IMG/VR virus record: IMGVR_UViG_3300025162_000622
Span: 1 to 31,239 of that record
DNA: 31,239 bases
From: a virus
Direction: 5' to 3' (one strand)
Shown here: piece by piece, positions 15,501-22,819 of the stretch
Numbering within the stretch: the stretch's first letter is position 1
Layout: each line of letters begins with the position of its first letter
Made by a program: the position numbers and the translations under genes
The notes under the pieces: generated by a model
Database searches by the model: none
What the model was told of the DNA's origin: nothing
What the model saw: only the letters and a program-made list of their open reading frames with translations

Positions 15501-16112
15501 TACAGAGCCGCTTTGTTTGGTGAAAGGGTAGGGTTTATCTCTTCTTTCAAACAGAAGAGATTGCAGGACTACAAAATTCCCCGTAATGACCGTGAGTTCA
15601 TTCCTGTTTCCGAGACTGAAGCTCGTGCCTTGCGGAAAACCTATCGGCCTCTCCTTGGGGAATCCTCTTGTGGCAATCTTCTCACTAGGAGAAGAATGAG
15701 TGCATGGTTGCTTTCTCAGCTTGAGGGTCAGTCCTCTGACTTGTTGCTGTCCCTCCGAGACCGGGCAGTAGCTTTCCATCACACGGTTGTATCTTCCGTC
15801 ACACCAGAAGAATGTGAATCTATGTGTGTGGAAGTCCCGGAAGGTCACCAGTTCAGACAGAATGGTTTTGCTGGATGGAATAGTCAGGGAAATGAGTGGG
15901 ATGTTATCATCATGCCCATTGTTGACAGTTTTGCTCATCAGTTACAACGGAATCTTCTCTATACAGGTGTGACCCGAGCACGTCAGAAGGTTATCCTTCT
16001 AGGAACTCCTTCGGCACTTTCCCGTGCTGTGATGAATGACAAGGAAGGTCTCCGAAACACGTTCTTCCTAGACCGTCTATTACAAGGGCAGAACTCGCTT
16101 CCGATGGGGTAA
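12549..16112 (+). CDS. recD2: RecD2-like SF1B DNA helicase interrupted by an intein
   Basis: 1187 residues from ATG 12549, chosen because MYFSGKVHSVIFEN matches the start of the RecD2 N-terminal domain; an in-frame ATG at 12486 would overlap the upstream gene. Residues about 130-240 are the helix-hairpin-helix region (IEDILNYYGDDFLEAL, NNPWELVRLDGFTFQEGD). Motif I is TGLPGTGKTT (G375-T383). Motif II is VILVDESS with D476-E477. Later come GDAAQLPSVGPG (motif III) and ALTEIFRQ (motif IV). Motif V is split by the intein: AVTVHK then SQGNEWD. Motif VI is LLYTGVTRARQKV. Extein length is about 780 residues, normal for RecD2. Likely a 5'-3' helicase acting in recombination or replication restart. 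Confidence 0.92.
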   Translation: MYFSGKVHSVIFENIAQDFYILRMILDRSQPEGLNLEGVKQPTNIVRGYVHGMPVKVGTWFGFEAEWGEHPQYGKQLGVTKAPVLPQGWDIDTASKVLMSAGVGPRIIEDILNYYGDDFLEALNDREKIQAVPGMSPFTAAYVVQRWQTTRAQFLTLDFLNDLGVPQHRIRQIWSVFGDTAHEVLANNPWELVRLDGFTFQEGDAIAERLKLPLTAENPLRVRGAVLYAVRSAKGHGHLFVTTSEILSQVRAMIEGVEDRVIAKAILSAKEDSLVILDKTTRPGVVALYEPWFYSMESKSAEFVLERKVSAKGSRSVQAMLRFCQDVLPTTELNLRGNLENILASPELVGKTQLSATQITGVVNALIEPVSVLTGLPGTGKTTSMVLMVRVLQEAGVKFLLLAPTGIAAKKISSITGSPAYTIHRAFQAEGVKEEEESGYVGVKRKPGERIVTDGSGERWGYDEANPHSAEVILVDESSMVDQHLMYRILSCTRKDARLVFIGDAAQLPSVGPGNVLRDLIASNLFPTVALTEIFRQEDTSDIIHASHDIFNGRIPKTDVRSDFSLVDMSGSSSIEEATLKAIVRLVRALFEKKVNFQVLSPRHAGDVGVTNLNANLREEINPRARGLHEMKIGVEVLREGDRIMVVKNDYDLGIYNGDMGKVNRLDKKNGEVEIKVYGPPVLHVKVPFKKVPTVLRLAYAVTVHKCVHPDTIVETQEGILPIRDICPNGVIATPRGKAYYRGKTINPVCEAVRVTTEDGYSLVVTPEHGLDVWDGVGYSRKESGAILPGDILRMPYGVGCDVDTLARLPDPTSGDVREQVFCVPPEVTSDVAEFLGLFVADGTLFDRGFRLSKRHEDVANRFSELSQQLFGVEPKRFFTLGAHHVEVNSTYLARWLRSIGGLDPNAKMIPKCVLRSPEVIQRKFIRGVIEDGTVNVKNGSLDHIEWSTGFAGIAEYLSVMLLRAGISVSMCSRKGLNYLYIYGYRAALFGERVGFISSFKQKRLQDYKIPRNDREFIPVSETEARALRKTYRPLLGESSCGNLLTRRRMSAWLLSQLEGQSSDLLLSLRDRAVAFHHTVVSSVTPEECESMCVEVPEGHQFRQNGFAGWNSQGNEWDVIIMPIVDSFAHQLQRNLLYTGVTRARQKVILLGTPSALSRAVMNDKEGLRNTFFLDRLLQGQNSLPMG
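14667..15881 (+). mobile_element. Intein 4: LAGLIDADG intein in the helicase, at TVHK/SQG
   Basis: 405 residues. It begins with Cys after AVTVHK (CVHPDTIVETQEG, block A) and has block B VVTPEHGLDVW. The LAGLIDADG helices are FLGLFVADG (intein residues about 129-137) and FIRGVIEDG (about 219-227). Block F is CVEVPEGHQFRQNGFAGWN before extein Ser. The penultimate residue is Trp instead of His. Excision restores the conserved TVHKSQGNEWD motif, which is essential for helicase function, so splicing must occur for activity. Confidence 0.92.
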
Positions 16113-16138
16113 GTACCTTGGAGAGCGAGGGACAACCA

Positions 16139-16573
16139 ATGCCCATGTCGGATACTGAGATCAAAGAGTACGTCAAGAAGATTCGGTCTAAGATCACGGT
16201 AACAAAGGTAGTATGTACTAGGTCAGTCAAGGGTCGGAACGGGGACTCATTCGCAGGGTTTTCGGCTACCTGGAACTCTACTCAAGAGGATGGGGGCCAA
16301 GACCTAGTGGAAGCTGGAGATCCCCAGGATCAGGCTCAGGCAATGGGTAACATGACGTTGTCGGAGGCTATCGTGGCTTCTCATATCATGGCCCGTGAAG
16401 CTGACATCGCAGCCTACCAACATGCTTTGGCTGGGGGTACAATCACTCAGGAGTTTGCCACGGATGCCATCAGGTCTGCCAAGGCAAGCTATTCTTCCCT
16501 GATTGTGGCAGTCCTGCAAAGCATGAATAGGAATGATAATGGATCAACACCCCCCGCAGGCACCAACGGCTGA
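16139..16573 (+). CDS. Unrecognised 144-residue protein
   Basis: ATG 16139 is preceded by GAGGGACAACCA, a good ribosome-binding site. An in-frame TTG at 16118 and an ATG at 16145 are alternatives. The N-terminal part is basic (EIKEYVKKIRSKITVTKVV). The middle resembles a small beta region (GDSFAGFSATWNSTQEDGG). The C-terminal half is helical and alanine-rich (LSEAIVASHIMAREADIAAYQHAL), and the tail is low-complexity (NRNDNGSTPPAGTNG). I recognise no family. It overlaps the next gene slightly and is in the recombination cluster. Confidence 0.7.
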   Translation: MPMSDTEIKEYVKKIRSKITVTKVVCTRSVKGRNGDSFAGFSATWNSTQEDGGQDLVEAGDPQDQAQAMGNMTLSEAIVASHIMAREADIAAYQHALAGGTITQEFATDAIRSAKASYSSLIVAVLQSMNRNDNGSTPPAGTNG

Positions 16574-17420
16574 TCCTGACCTGTCTCCAGGTCGGTTCGA
16601 TTCCATCTATGAGGAGTTGGCAAGGATGACCTGTGTCCTGGATGCCGACCCTCTTCAGTATGGGCCGAAGAGACTGAACGGGAAGGTTGCTGAATGCCGA
16701 GGTCATCTTTCCCGATGTGAAAGAATCTTCCTGGACTTGGCACAACACCTTCACAAGCTCCGTAGAGAACACCTACGGACAACGGAAGACTACGATCTAC
16801 AGTTCAAGGACCTTCTTGCAAATGACCCTGAGACTCGTGGAGGACGGAACGTAGCAGATAGGGATGCTACGGCTTCCTACAAACTTCGGGCACTGAAGGA
16901 GAAGATCAACGCTCTGGCACTTACGATCCAAGACCTGGAGACAGTCATTACAATCGTGAAAGCCAAGAGAGTTGATCTGAAGGACATTCAGAATCGGATC
17001 AAGGATCAGTTCAAGATTTGTCAGGAAGAAATCGGGTTAGGGGGAAGGTGGAGCACACGGACTTCCCTCCCTCCTACAGGGAATGCTCCTGTACAGGCTT
17101 CGGCACAGGCCCCTGAAGATGCCTCGATGGATTCTCTTGTTGAGGATGCACTAGGACTCATTGGGAAGCCTGGGGGTGCTTTTGACAATGTTGGGATCAA
17201 GCCCTCTCATCTCATAGAAGAGCTTTCATCCCATCAGTTCCCTACCAAAGTGCAGCCAGTTGAACAGCCGATGGAGACTGTAGGGGAAGTCACTGTAGAA
17301 ACGGTACATGAGCCCAAGGTACCGGATATTGATAGTTTGCTGGAGGGTATCGTTGAGGACACTGGGGAAACATCTCAACAGCTAGCTTCGGCTGTCAGCA
17401 TAAATGATCTTTTCGGCTAG
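16539..17420 (+). CDS. Coiled-coil protein with acidic tail ending INDLFG
   Basis: 293 residues. ATG 16539 is chosen because AGGA lies six bases before it; ATG 16533 is the alternative. Residues about 40-165 are strongly helical and charged (RTTEDYDLQFKDLLAND, LKEKINALALTIQDLE, KAKRVDLKDIQNRIKD), consistent with a coiled coil. The C-terminal 120 residues are acidic and disordered-looking with short hydrophobic islands: MDSLVEDALGL, IDSLLEGIVED and the final SINDLFG. Similar tips end the ssDNA-binding protein and both methyltransferases. No family recognised; a scaffold or adaptor in the replication/recombination machinery is inferred from position and tail. Confidence 0.75.
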   Translation: MDQHPPQAPTADPDLSPGRFDSIYEELARMTCVLDADPLQYGPKRLNGKVAECRGHLSRCERIFLDLAQHLHKLRREHLRTTEDYDLQFKDLLANDPETRGGRNVADRDATASYKLRALKEKINALALTIQDLETVITIVKAKRVDLKDIQNRIKDQFKICQEEIGLGGRWSTRTSLPPTGNAPVQASAQAPEDASMDSLVEDALGLIGKPGGAFDNVGIKPSHLIEELSSHQFPTKVQPVEQPMETVGEVTVETVHEPKVPDIDSLLEGIVEDTGETSQQLASAVSINDLFG

Positions 17421-17523
17421 ACGATTTTGTCTCTCGGTAGTCCTTCAAAGGCGTAACAGAGTGTGATAGGGACTGTTCAGACCGTTGCGTCAATAACTAG
17501 TCCCAATCCAGAAAGCAGGAGTC

Positions 17524-18252
17524 ATGTCGGAGTATAAAGAGTTTGGTTTCGGTGAGAACGATGACGATATCGTATCGGGCTCCAAGAGGTTCAAGGCCAA
17601 GGAAGGTGAGATGTACCGGGCGAGCTTCGTCTGGTGGCCCGGGTCGGAAGACCTGAAGCCCAATCTCGCCGCTGCTACCCCGAAGTTCATTGGGTGCAAG
17701 AGGCTCTATCTTCCGGGAGTAGGCTACTTCCTGGACAAGGGTCCAGAGTATCGGAAGCTGGCAGGCACCGAGCCGAAGATCACGGTAGCCACCATCATCT
17801 GTGTGTGGCCTATCGACAAGAAGGGCAATATCATCACTTCCAAGCTTGAAGCTGGGGAGTATGCAGTACAGCCCTGGATGTTCAGCAATGACAAATACAA
17901 TGCCATTGGGCAGAACCACACCCAGTTCCCCCTGAACGACCATGACATCACCATGTCATGTACTGACACTCAGTATCAGAAGATGACCTTTGCTCCTTGC
18001 AGAGAGTCTCTCTTCAAGATGATGATGGACAAGAACTCCACCAAGATTCAGAAGATTCTGACTGAGGTCAAGGAAGTTGCTGCTACTATCGCAACTGAGC
18101 TTGCACGGGATCTGAGCGTTGACCAGATTCGTGCGAAGCTGGCTGGTGGTGGTGGTGGTGGTGGTGGTGGTGGCAAGGGTGGTGGTACGGGTGCCAAGCC
18201 CAACATGCCCGATGCCCAGGCTATCAATGACCTCTTGGATGTCATTTCCTAG
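17524..18252 (+). CDS. Putative ssDNA-binding protein with poly-Gly linker
   Basis: 242 residues. ATG follows a strong CAGGAGTC ribosome-binding site and a 103-base gap containing a GGGACT/AGTCCC inverted repeat, so it may have its own promoter. Residues about 25-185 form a beta-rich domain with many aromatic and basic residues (EMYRASFVWWPG, KRLYLPGVGYFLDKG). A helical part follows (TEVKEVAATIATELARDL), then ten consecutive glycines (208-217) and a short acidic tip, AINDLLDVIS. A globular domain, Gly-rich linker and acidic hydrophobic tip are typical of phage SSBs, and the neighbours are RuvC and RecA. Sequence alone does not show an OB fold, so the role is probable, not certain. Confidence 0.6.
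   Translation: MSEYKEFGFGENDDDIVSGSKRFKAKEGEMYRASFVWWPGSEDLKPNLAAATPKFIGCKRLYLPGVGYFLDKGPEYRKLAGTEPKITVATIICVWPIDKKGNIITSKLEAGEYAVQPWMFSNDKYNAIGQNHTQFPLNDHDITMSCTDTQYQKMTFAPCRESLFKMMMDKNSTKIQKILTEVKEVAATIATELARDLSVDQIRAKLAGGGGGGGGGGKGGGTGAKPNMPDAQAINDLLDVIS
18145..18171 (+). repeat. GGT trinucleotide repeat (9 units) in the putative SSB gene
   Basis: Nine uninterrupted GGT codons followed by GGC encode ten glycines of the linker. Pure trinucleotide runs are prone to slippage; length changes would be in frame and would only alter linker length. Confidence 0.9.
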
Positions 18253-18258
18253 AGTCAT

Positions 18259-19002
18259 GTGATTGTTTTAGGACTCGACCCTTCGCTTACTGCGTTCGGC
18301 TGGGCCCTTCACGATACATCCATCCCTTCCGGTCCTGGACGGTGCCTAGCCAAAGGGCTATCCGGCACCACCAATGATGCGGTGTTTGTAGATCGTTACA
18401 TACACCAACGGGAATTCCTCCGTACTCTTCTCAAAACTCACCGACCGGACAAGGTTGGGATAGAATCCTCTGTCTTCAAGTCAGACTATTCAGAGGGGAT
18501 GTACGGACTTTTCCTGTACTGCAATGAAGCTCTCAGGATGGAGAAGGTGGATGTTCTTTATCTATCCCCTGGGCAGGCTAAGGCTCATGCACGGGAATCC
18601 CTCAAACGGCCGAAGGGCTGGAAGATGGACAAGCCCGATATGGTAGAGGAAGCCAAGAGGGATACGGGCATCAAACGCTGGAACCACAATGAAGCTGATG
18701 CGTACTTGATCGGAAGGCTTGCAGGACGGTTCTGGTTGCTCCTGGAGGGGGTAATAGACCGAAGCACCCTGACTCCTGTGGAGGCTCATCAGTTCGCTGA
18801 GATTCACAAGTATGTGAGGGGTAAGAAGGCAGGCAGAGTCGAGAATCGTGGTTTGCTCTACAGAGAAGAAGATCGGTTCTTCAGATGGTCCGAGTTGGAG
18901 GATACTAATGGCTCCCAAGAAGTCTCAGCCTACACCGAATCCGCAGAATTCTTCGGCCCTAACCAGGGCACGAACGGCAATGACCAAGGTTCTCAAAGGT
19001 GA
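18259..19002 (+). CDS. ruvC: RuvC-like Holliday junction resolvase
   Basis: 247 residues, GTG start six bases after the SSB-like gene. The RNase H-like resolvase motifs are present: MIVLGLDPSLTAFGWA with D7, VGIESS with E69, and HNEADAYLIG with its acidic residues near 147. These form the metal-binding site that cuts four-way junctions. RuvC is usually about 170 residues; here about 70 extra C-terminal residues are charged and low in hydrophobics (GKKAGRVENRGLLYREEDRF...). The last 95 bases overlap the recombinase gene in another frame, so the tail may be poorly constrained. Adjacent SSB and RecA-like genes fit recombination-dependent replication or branch resolution before packaging. Confidence 0.88.
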   Translation: MIVLGLDPSLTAFGWALHDTSIPSGPGRCLAKGLSGTTNDAVFVDRYIHQREFLRTLLKTHRPDKVGIESSVFKSDYSEGMYGLFLYCNEALRMEKVDVLYLSPGQAKAHARESLKRPKGWKMDKPDMVEEAKRDTGIKRWNHNEADAYLIGRLAGRFWLLLEGVIDRSTLTPVEAHQFAEIHKYVRGKKAGRVENRGLLYREEDRFFRWSELEDTNGSQEVSAYTESAEFFGPNQGTNGNDQGSQR

Positions 19003-20152
19003 AGATCCGACTGTGCAGTTGGATACAAGTCTCCTGAAGGAATCCATCCCTCATATCACGACTGGCTCTTTTGTGATTGACTTCCTGATTGGTGGGGAGC
19101 TCAATGCACATGGGATCGCTCCTTGTCCCGGTTGGCCCCGTGGACGTATAGAGAACCTCTATGGAACTCCCGGAGCCGGGAAGACGACCCTGGCACTGAC
19201 CTCCTGTGCAGGAGTCTGTGCTAAGGGGGGTACGGCAGGTTATATTGATTGGGAACATGAAGTAGAACCCAGATATGCAGCAACTCTGGGGGTGCCTATT
19301 GGGGATGCTTCCAAGTTCGTGCTGTACCAGCCGGATACCTTGGAAGAGGGACAGAAGATCATGGTCACCCTTGCTGCCGAAGGGGTTGACTTGGTAGTTC
19401 TGGATTCTGTAGGTGCCGCAGTTCCCAATTCATACTTCACTCAGGACTTGGCTGATGAAGAGAAAGAACAGCGGGTAGGTCACGTTGCCCGTATTTGGTC
19501 CCGGTTCGTCCCCAAGTTCAAGGGGATCATCTCCAAATCTGGGACAAGTGTCATTGCAATCTCACAGCTTCGGAAAGCCATCAACAAGACGGGGCATGGT
19601 CCTGATACTGATGCCCAGGGTGGAGAGGCGTGGAAGTTCTATTCCAGCATCCGTATGGGTCTTCGGGTACTCCAGAAGGAGTCCATCAAGGCCCGTAATC
19701 CTCTCACACAGGAAATCATTGACAAGGTTATTGGGACCAAGGTCAGGGCCCGTCTGGATAAGTGCAAGGTCAGTGACTCCGTACACAGTGAGCTCGATTT
19801 CTATCTCCGTTCCGGGAGAGGCATTGACAATGCACGGACGGTCCTGGAAATTGCTATTGCTCTCAATGTAGTGGTTAAAGGTGGGGCTTGGTACTCCTGG
19901 ACCATGCCGAATGGTACTGAGATTCGGGGTCAGGGGTTGGACAAGTTCCGTCAGGGTATGGCAAACATCCCTGGCTCAGTGGATACTCTCTTCTCTGTCA
20001 CTATTCCCAAGCTCACAATCCCGAAGACTGACACTGACCTCACGGGCACTGAGCTTGATGAGAACCCCCCTCTGGAAACCATCATCGCTGATGTGATGGG
20101 AGAGATTGTAGTAGAAACTCCCCAGGACGAAGCTGCACAGGAAATGTCCTAA
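18908..20152 (+). CDS. recA: RecA-like recombinase
   Basis: 414 residues from ATG 18908, with GGAGG six bases upstream. An in-frame ATG at 18848 lies inside the RuvC-like gene and is less likely. Motifs: Walker A GTPGAGKTT (G86-T94, K92), AGYIDWEHEVEP around the RecA catalytic Glu region, Walker B VDLVVLDSVGAAVP, and loop/sensor region SGTSVIAISQLR. TDAQGGEAWKFYSSIR corresponds to the RecA segment GGxALKFYxSxR. The C-terminal tail is acidic (VMGEIVVETPQDEAAQEMS), as in RecA. It would form filaments on ssDNA and promote strand exchange together with the putative SSB just upstream. Confidence 0.9.
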   Translation: MAPKKSQPTPNPQNSSALTRARTAMTKVLKGEDPTVQLDTSLLKESIPHITTGSFVIDFLIGGELNAHGIAPCPGWPRGRIENLYGTPGAGKTTLALTSCAGVCAKGGTAGYIDWEHEVEPRYAATLGVPIGDASKFVLYQPDTLEEGQKIMVTLAAEGVDLVVLDSVGAAVPNSYFTQDLADEEKEQRVGHVARIWSRFVPKFKGIISKSGTSVIAISQLRKAINKTGHGPDTDAQGGEAWKFYSSIRMGLRVLQKESIKARNPLTQEIIDKVIGTKVRARLDKCKVSDSVHSELDFYLRSGRGIDNARTVLEIAIALNVVVKGGAWYSWTMPNGTEIRGQGLDKFRQGMANIPGSVDTLFSVTIPKLTIPKTDTDLTGTELDENPPLETIIADVMGEIVVETPQDEAAQEMS

Positions 20153-20181
20153 CCCTACCTTTGGCTGGGTAAGGTGTCCCT

Positions 20182-21399
20182 GTGCCTTTCCGTGTAACCG
20201 TCAAGAACTTTCAAAGCATCGAGGATGCTACCCTGGATGTTGAGGCTTTTACTGCTGTAACAGGCCCCAACAACTCAGGTAAGTCTGCTCTGTTCAGAGC
20301 CATCTTCGGAATCTTCTCCAATACCCGTGGGGCTCGATTTGTTCGGAACGGGGCAGATTTCTGTTCTGTGAAGATCGAGTTCCCTGATGGGAAGTCAGTG
20401 ACATGGGAGAAGGGGCCCAAGGTCAATCGGTACTACATAGGGGACAGGCTCATTGACAAGGTGGGCCAGACGGTACCTGATGAGGTACTGGAATTGGGCA
20501 TTGCCCCAATGGAGGCTGGGGGTCGGGAGCTATGGCCCCAGGTAGCCCCTCAGTTCGATGGGCAACTGTTCCTGGTGAACCAACCTGGGACGGTCCTTGC
20601 CGAAGCCTTGGCAGATATGAACCGGGTTGGGATGCTGAATGAGGCACTTCGGCTCAGTCAGTCTGACCGGCGTACACAGTCTGGAGAACTCAAGGTACGG
20701 GAGACTGACCTACTCAAGCTAGAGTCTAATCTAACTTCCTATGAGGGTCTGGATACAGTTTTGGCAACAGTCCATGATGCCGAGGGGCTAGAGAAGATAC
20801 ATGATTCTTTAGCACAGGAGTTTGAGACTGTACGGGGAGTCAAGGATCGTAGGGAGATGGCTCTTGATGTTCTTCATTCCCTGGATGGTGTTCGGCTCCT
20901 GTCTATCCCCTCTCAAGAAGTCCTATGTTCCAAGTTTGATGGGCTCTCAGAAGATGTTACCAGTGTCAAACTCCTTCGTAGGAGATTGAAAGACATTCGG
21001 GTAATACTGACTTCTTTGGGTGGAGTGCGGGAATTGTCTTTGGACGTGAAGACAGAGGATCGTACCAAGAAGTTGGCTACTGCTGTAGAGTTCGTGACAT
21101 CTCTCAGTGCAAGGTGGGATCGAGCCAAGGATGACCTGGAAACCCTTCAGAGTGTCCCTGACCCAGCACTCCCCTCTAAGCAGGAGTTCGATGACCTGAG
21201 AGGCAAGAACACCCTGTTGGTAGACACCAGGGCACTCAAGACACGTTTGGCTCAGGTAAGAAGCACCATCAAGACTGCCCTCTCTGAGATTGAACAAGTC
21301 CATTCGGAGTACGATGGTCTTTTGGTGGAAATCAGAAGCATTCTCGGTGAAGCACAAGAGTGTCCGGTCTGCGGGACCGTCACGAAGCATGAGGAATAG
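20182..21399 (+). CDS. Rad50/SbcC-like ATPase, N-terminal half ending at a zinc hook
   Basis: 405 residues, GTG start. VTVKNFQSIEDATLDVE and GPNNSGKSA (G28-S35) form the SMC/Rad50 N-terminal ATPase lobe with Walker A. LFLVNQPGTVLAEAL lies near the Q-loop region. Residues about 170-390 are a long helical, charged coiled coil. The protein ends ECPVCGTVTKHEE, with C394-x-x-C397: the CxxC zinc hook found at the apex of Rad50/SbcC coiled coils. The chain stops here, so the returning coiled coil, signature motif and Walker B are missing; a matching C-terminal half is at 27272-27901. Its stop lies directly before the next ATG. Confidence 0.88.
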   Translation: MPFRVTVKNFQSIEDATLDVEAFTAVTGPNNSGKSALFRAIFGIFSNTRGARFVRNGADFCSVKIEFPDGKSVTWEKGPKVNRYYIGDRLIDKVGQTVPDEVLELGIAPMEAGGRELWPQVAPQFDGQLFLVNQPGTVLAEALADMNRVGMLNEALRLSQSDRRTQSGELKVRETDLLKLESNLTSYEGLDTVLATVHDAEGLEKIHDSLAQEFETVRGVKDRREMALDVLHSLDGVRLLSIPSQEVLCSKFDGLSEDVTSVKLLRRRLKDIRVILTSLGGVRELSLDVKTEDRTKKLATAVEFVTSLSARWDRAKDDLETLQSVPDPALPSKQEFDDLRGKNTLLVDTRALKTRLAQVRSTIKTALSEIEQVHSEYDGLLVEIRSILGEAQECPVCGTVTKHEE

Positions 21400-22809
21400 A
21401 TGGAGCCCCTAGTCCTTTCACACCATCCCCGTGGGGGCAGACCTGTACAATCTACTCTGTACTACGGGTGTGACGTTTTGGCTGGTTTACTTCTTTTGGA
21501 TAGCAAGTCAGTCCATACTGTAGTGACTTCCCCTCCCTACTGGGCCCTCAGGGACTATCAAACTGGAAGGTGGGAGGGTGGGGACCTTGAGTGCGAGCAC
21601 TCCATAGGAAATCAGGTTACACCTACCAAGTATCAGGGAGCCGAAGTAGCATTCTCTACTGGAGTACGGCCCGGTGTGGATGCCTCTTGTTGTGCCAAGT
21701 GTGGTGCCAAGAGGATAGATGAGCAGTTTGGGCTGGAACAGACCCCCCAGGAATACACCGCACGTCTGGTGGAAATCTTCAGGGAAGTGTGGAGGGTACT
21801 TCGGGATGATGGGACTGTATGGCTGAATCTTGGGGATAGCTATGCAGGTAACCAAAGTGGGTACCTTGGGGATGATTGCCCCAGTAATGCTAATAGCCCC
21901 AGCAAGAGAAATCGAGGGGCAAAGCAACTAGGAATCACTCACAAGATGGGGGGTAACCTGAAGGGGGGTGACCTTGTGGGTATCCCTTGGATGGTAGCTT
22001 TCGCATTACGGGATGACGGTTGGTATCTTAGGGCTGAGAACATCTGGGATAAAATTAATTCGATGCCTGAATCAGTGCATTCCAGACCTACTCGATCCCA
22101 TGAGCAAGTTTTCTTGCTCACTAAGAGGCCCAACAAGTACTTCTACGATGACATAGCTACCCTGGAACCTGCTAAGTATGAAGCTTCCGGGAATTCCCGT
22201 AGGTTCATTGCTGATGGTGAAGAACGTGATAGGTTGAATACTCATTTGGGGTCCAGCATCCCTTGGGAGAATGACGGTCTAGGCCGGAACAAGAGATCGG
22301 TTTGGCATGTAAGTACTAAACCCTACAAGGGAGCCCATTTTGCAGTATTCCCTACGGCCCTAATTGAAGATTGTATCAAGGCAGGGGCATCCCTGAAGGG
22401 ATGTTGCCCCAAGTGTGGCAAGCCTTGGGAACGAGATATTGGCCGTAGGGATGATGTTGAGGAACTAGATGTTGCCATAGGGGGTTACCCGGAGAGATAT
22501 GATGGGGGTACACGGGAGAGATATCCTGGGGGTGGGACCCAGCTTGCGACCCGCAGGATTTCTTTGGACTCATGGAAGCAGGGTTGTAGGTGCCCATCAC
22601 AAGAACCAGTACCTTGTACGGTCCTGGATATCTTCTCTGGGTCTGCCACAACTGGATTTGTGGCAAACCAGTGGGGTAGTAACTACATTGGGATTGACCT
22701 CAATCCTAACTACCTAGGTCTAGCACAGTCACGCATCCTTGGGATGGTGCCCCCATCTGACAAGGAAGAGTATCCGTTCATGTCTGTACTTTCTCTCTTG
22801 GGGGAGTAA
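21400..22809 (+). CDS. DNA methyltransferase A (N4-cytosine/N6-adenine type, beta-class order)
   Basis: 469 residues. ATG immediately follows the previous stop, with GAGGA upstream. Motif IV is VVTSPPYW (S44-P45-P46-Y47-W48); motif I near the C-terminus is VLDIFSGSATTG (around D410). This IV-before-I order is the beta class, and SPPYW is common in N4-cytosine enzymes but does not prove the target base. Two Cys clusters, SCCAKCGAK (about 95-105) and GCCPKCGKPWE with CRCP later, look like zinc ribbons in the inserted region and may help target recognition. Paralogue of the next gene. Likely protects phage DNA or modifies it; no cognate restriction enzyme is visible. Confidence 0.9.
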   Translation: MEPLVLSHHPRGGRPVQSTLYYGCDVLAGLLLLDSKSVHTVVTSPPYWALRDYQTGRWEGGDLECEHSIGNQVTPTKYQGAEVAFSTGVRPGVDASCCAKCGAKRIDEQFGLEQTPQEYTARLVEIFREVWRVLRDDGTVWLNLGDSYAGNQSGYLGDDCPSNANSPSKRNRGAKQLGITHKMGGNLKGGDLVGIPWMVAFALRDDGWYLRAENIWDKINSMPESVHSRPTRSHEQVFLLTKRPNKYFYDDIATLEPAKYEASGNSRRFIADGEERDRLNTHLGSSIPWENDGLGRNKRSVWHVSTKPYKGAHFAVFPTALIEDCIKAGASLKGCCPKCGKPWERDIGRRDDVEELDVAIGGYPERYDGGTRERYPGGGTQLATRRISLDSWKQGCRCPSQEPVPCTVLDIFSGSATTGFVANQWGSNYIGIDLNPNYLGLAQSRILGMVPPSDKEEYPFMSVLSLLGE

Positions 22810-22819
22810 CAGAGGCATG
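22804..22819 (+). promoter_or_regulatory. Shared leader/RBS, copy 1
   Basis: The 16-base sequence GAGTAACAGAGGCATG contains the end of methyltransferase A and the start codon of methyltransferase B. An identical 16-mer precedes the SbcD-like gene at 23791-23806. AGAGG would be the ribosome-binding site, unusually close to the ATG. Confidence 0.6.

Noticed and set aside
16104-16118. ATGGGGTAAGTACCT, repeated exactly at 31125-31139
   Set aside because: The first copy includes the helicase stop codon and the spacing to the following start differs between the copies, so chance or a shared weak ribosome-binding site is as likely as a regulatory element.
16590-16610. tRNA T-loop-like sequence GGTTCGATTCC
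   Set aside because: It lies inside a well-supported coding frame and no acceptor or anticodon stem can be drawn around it.
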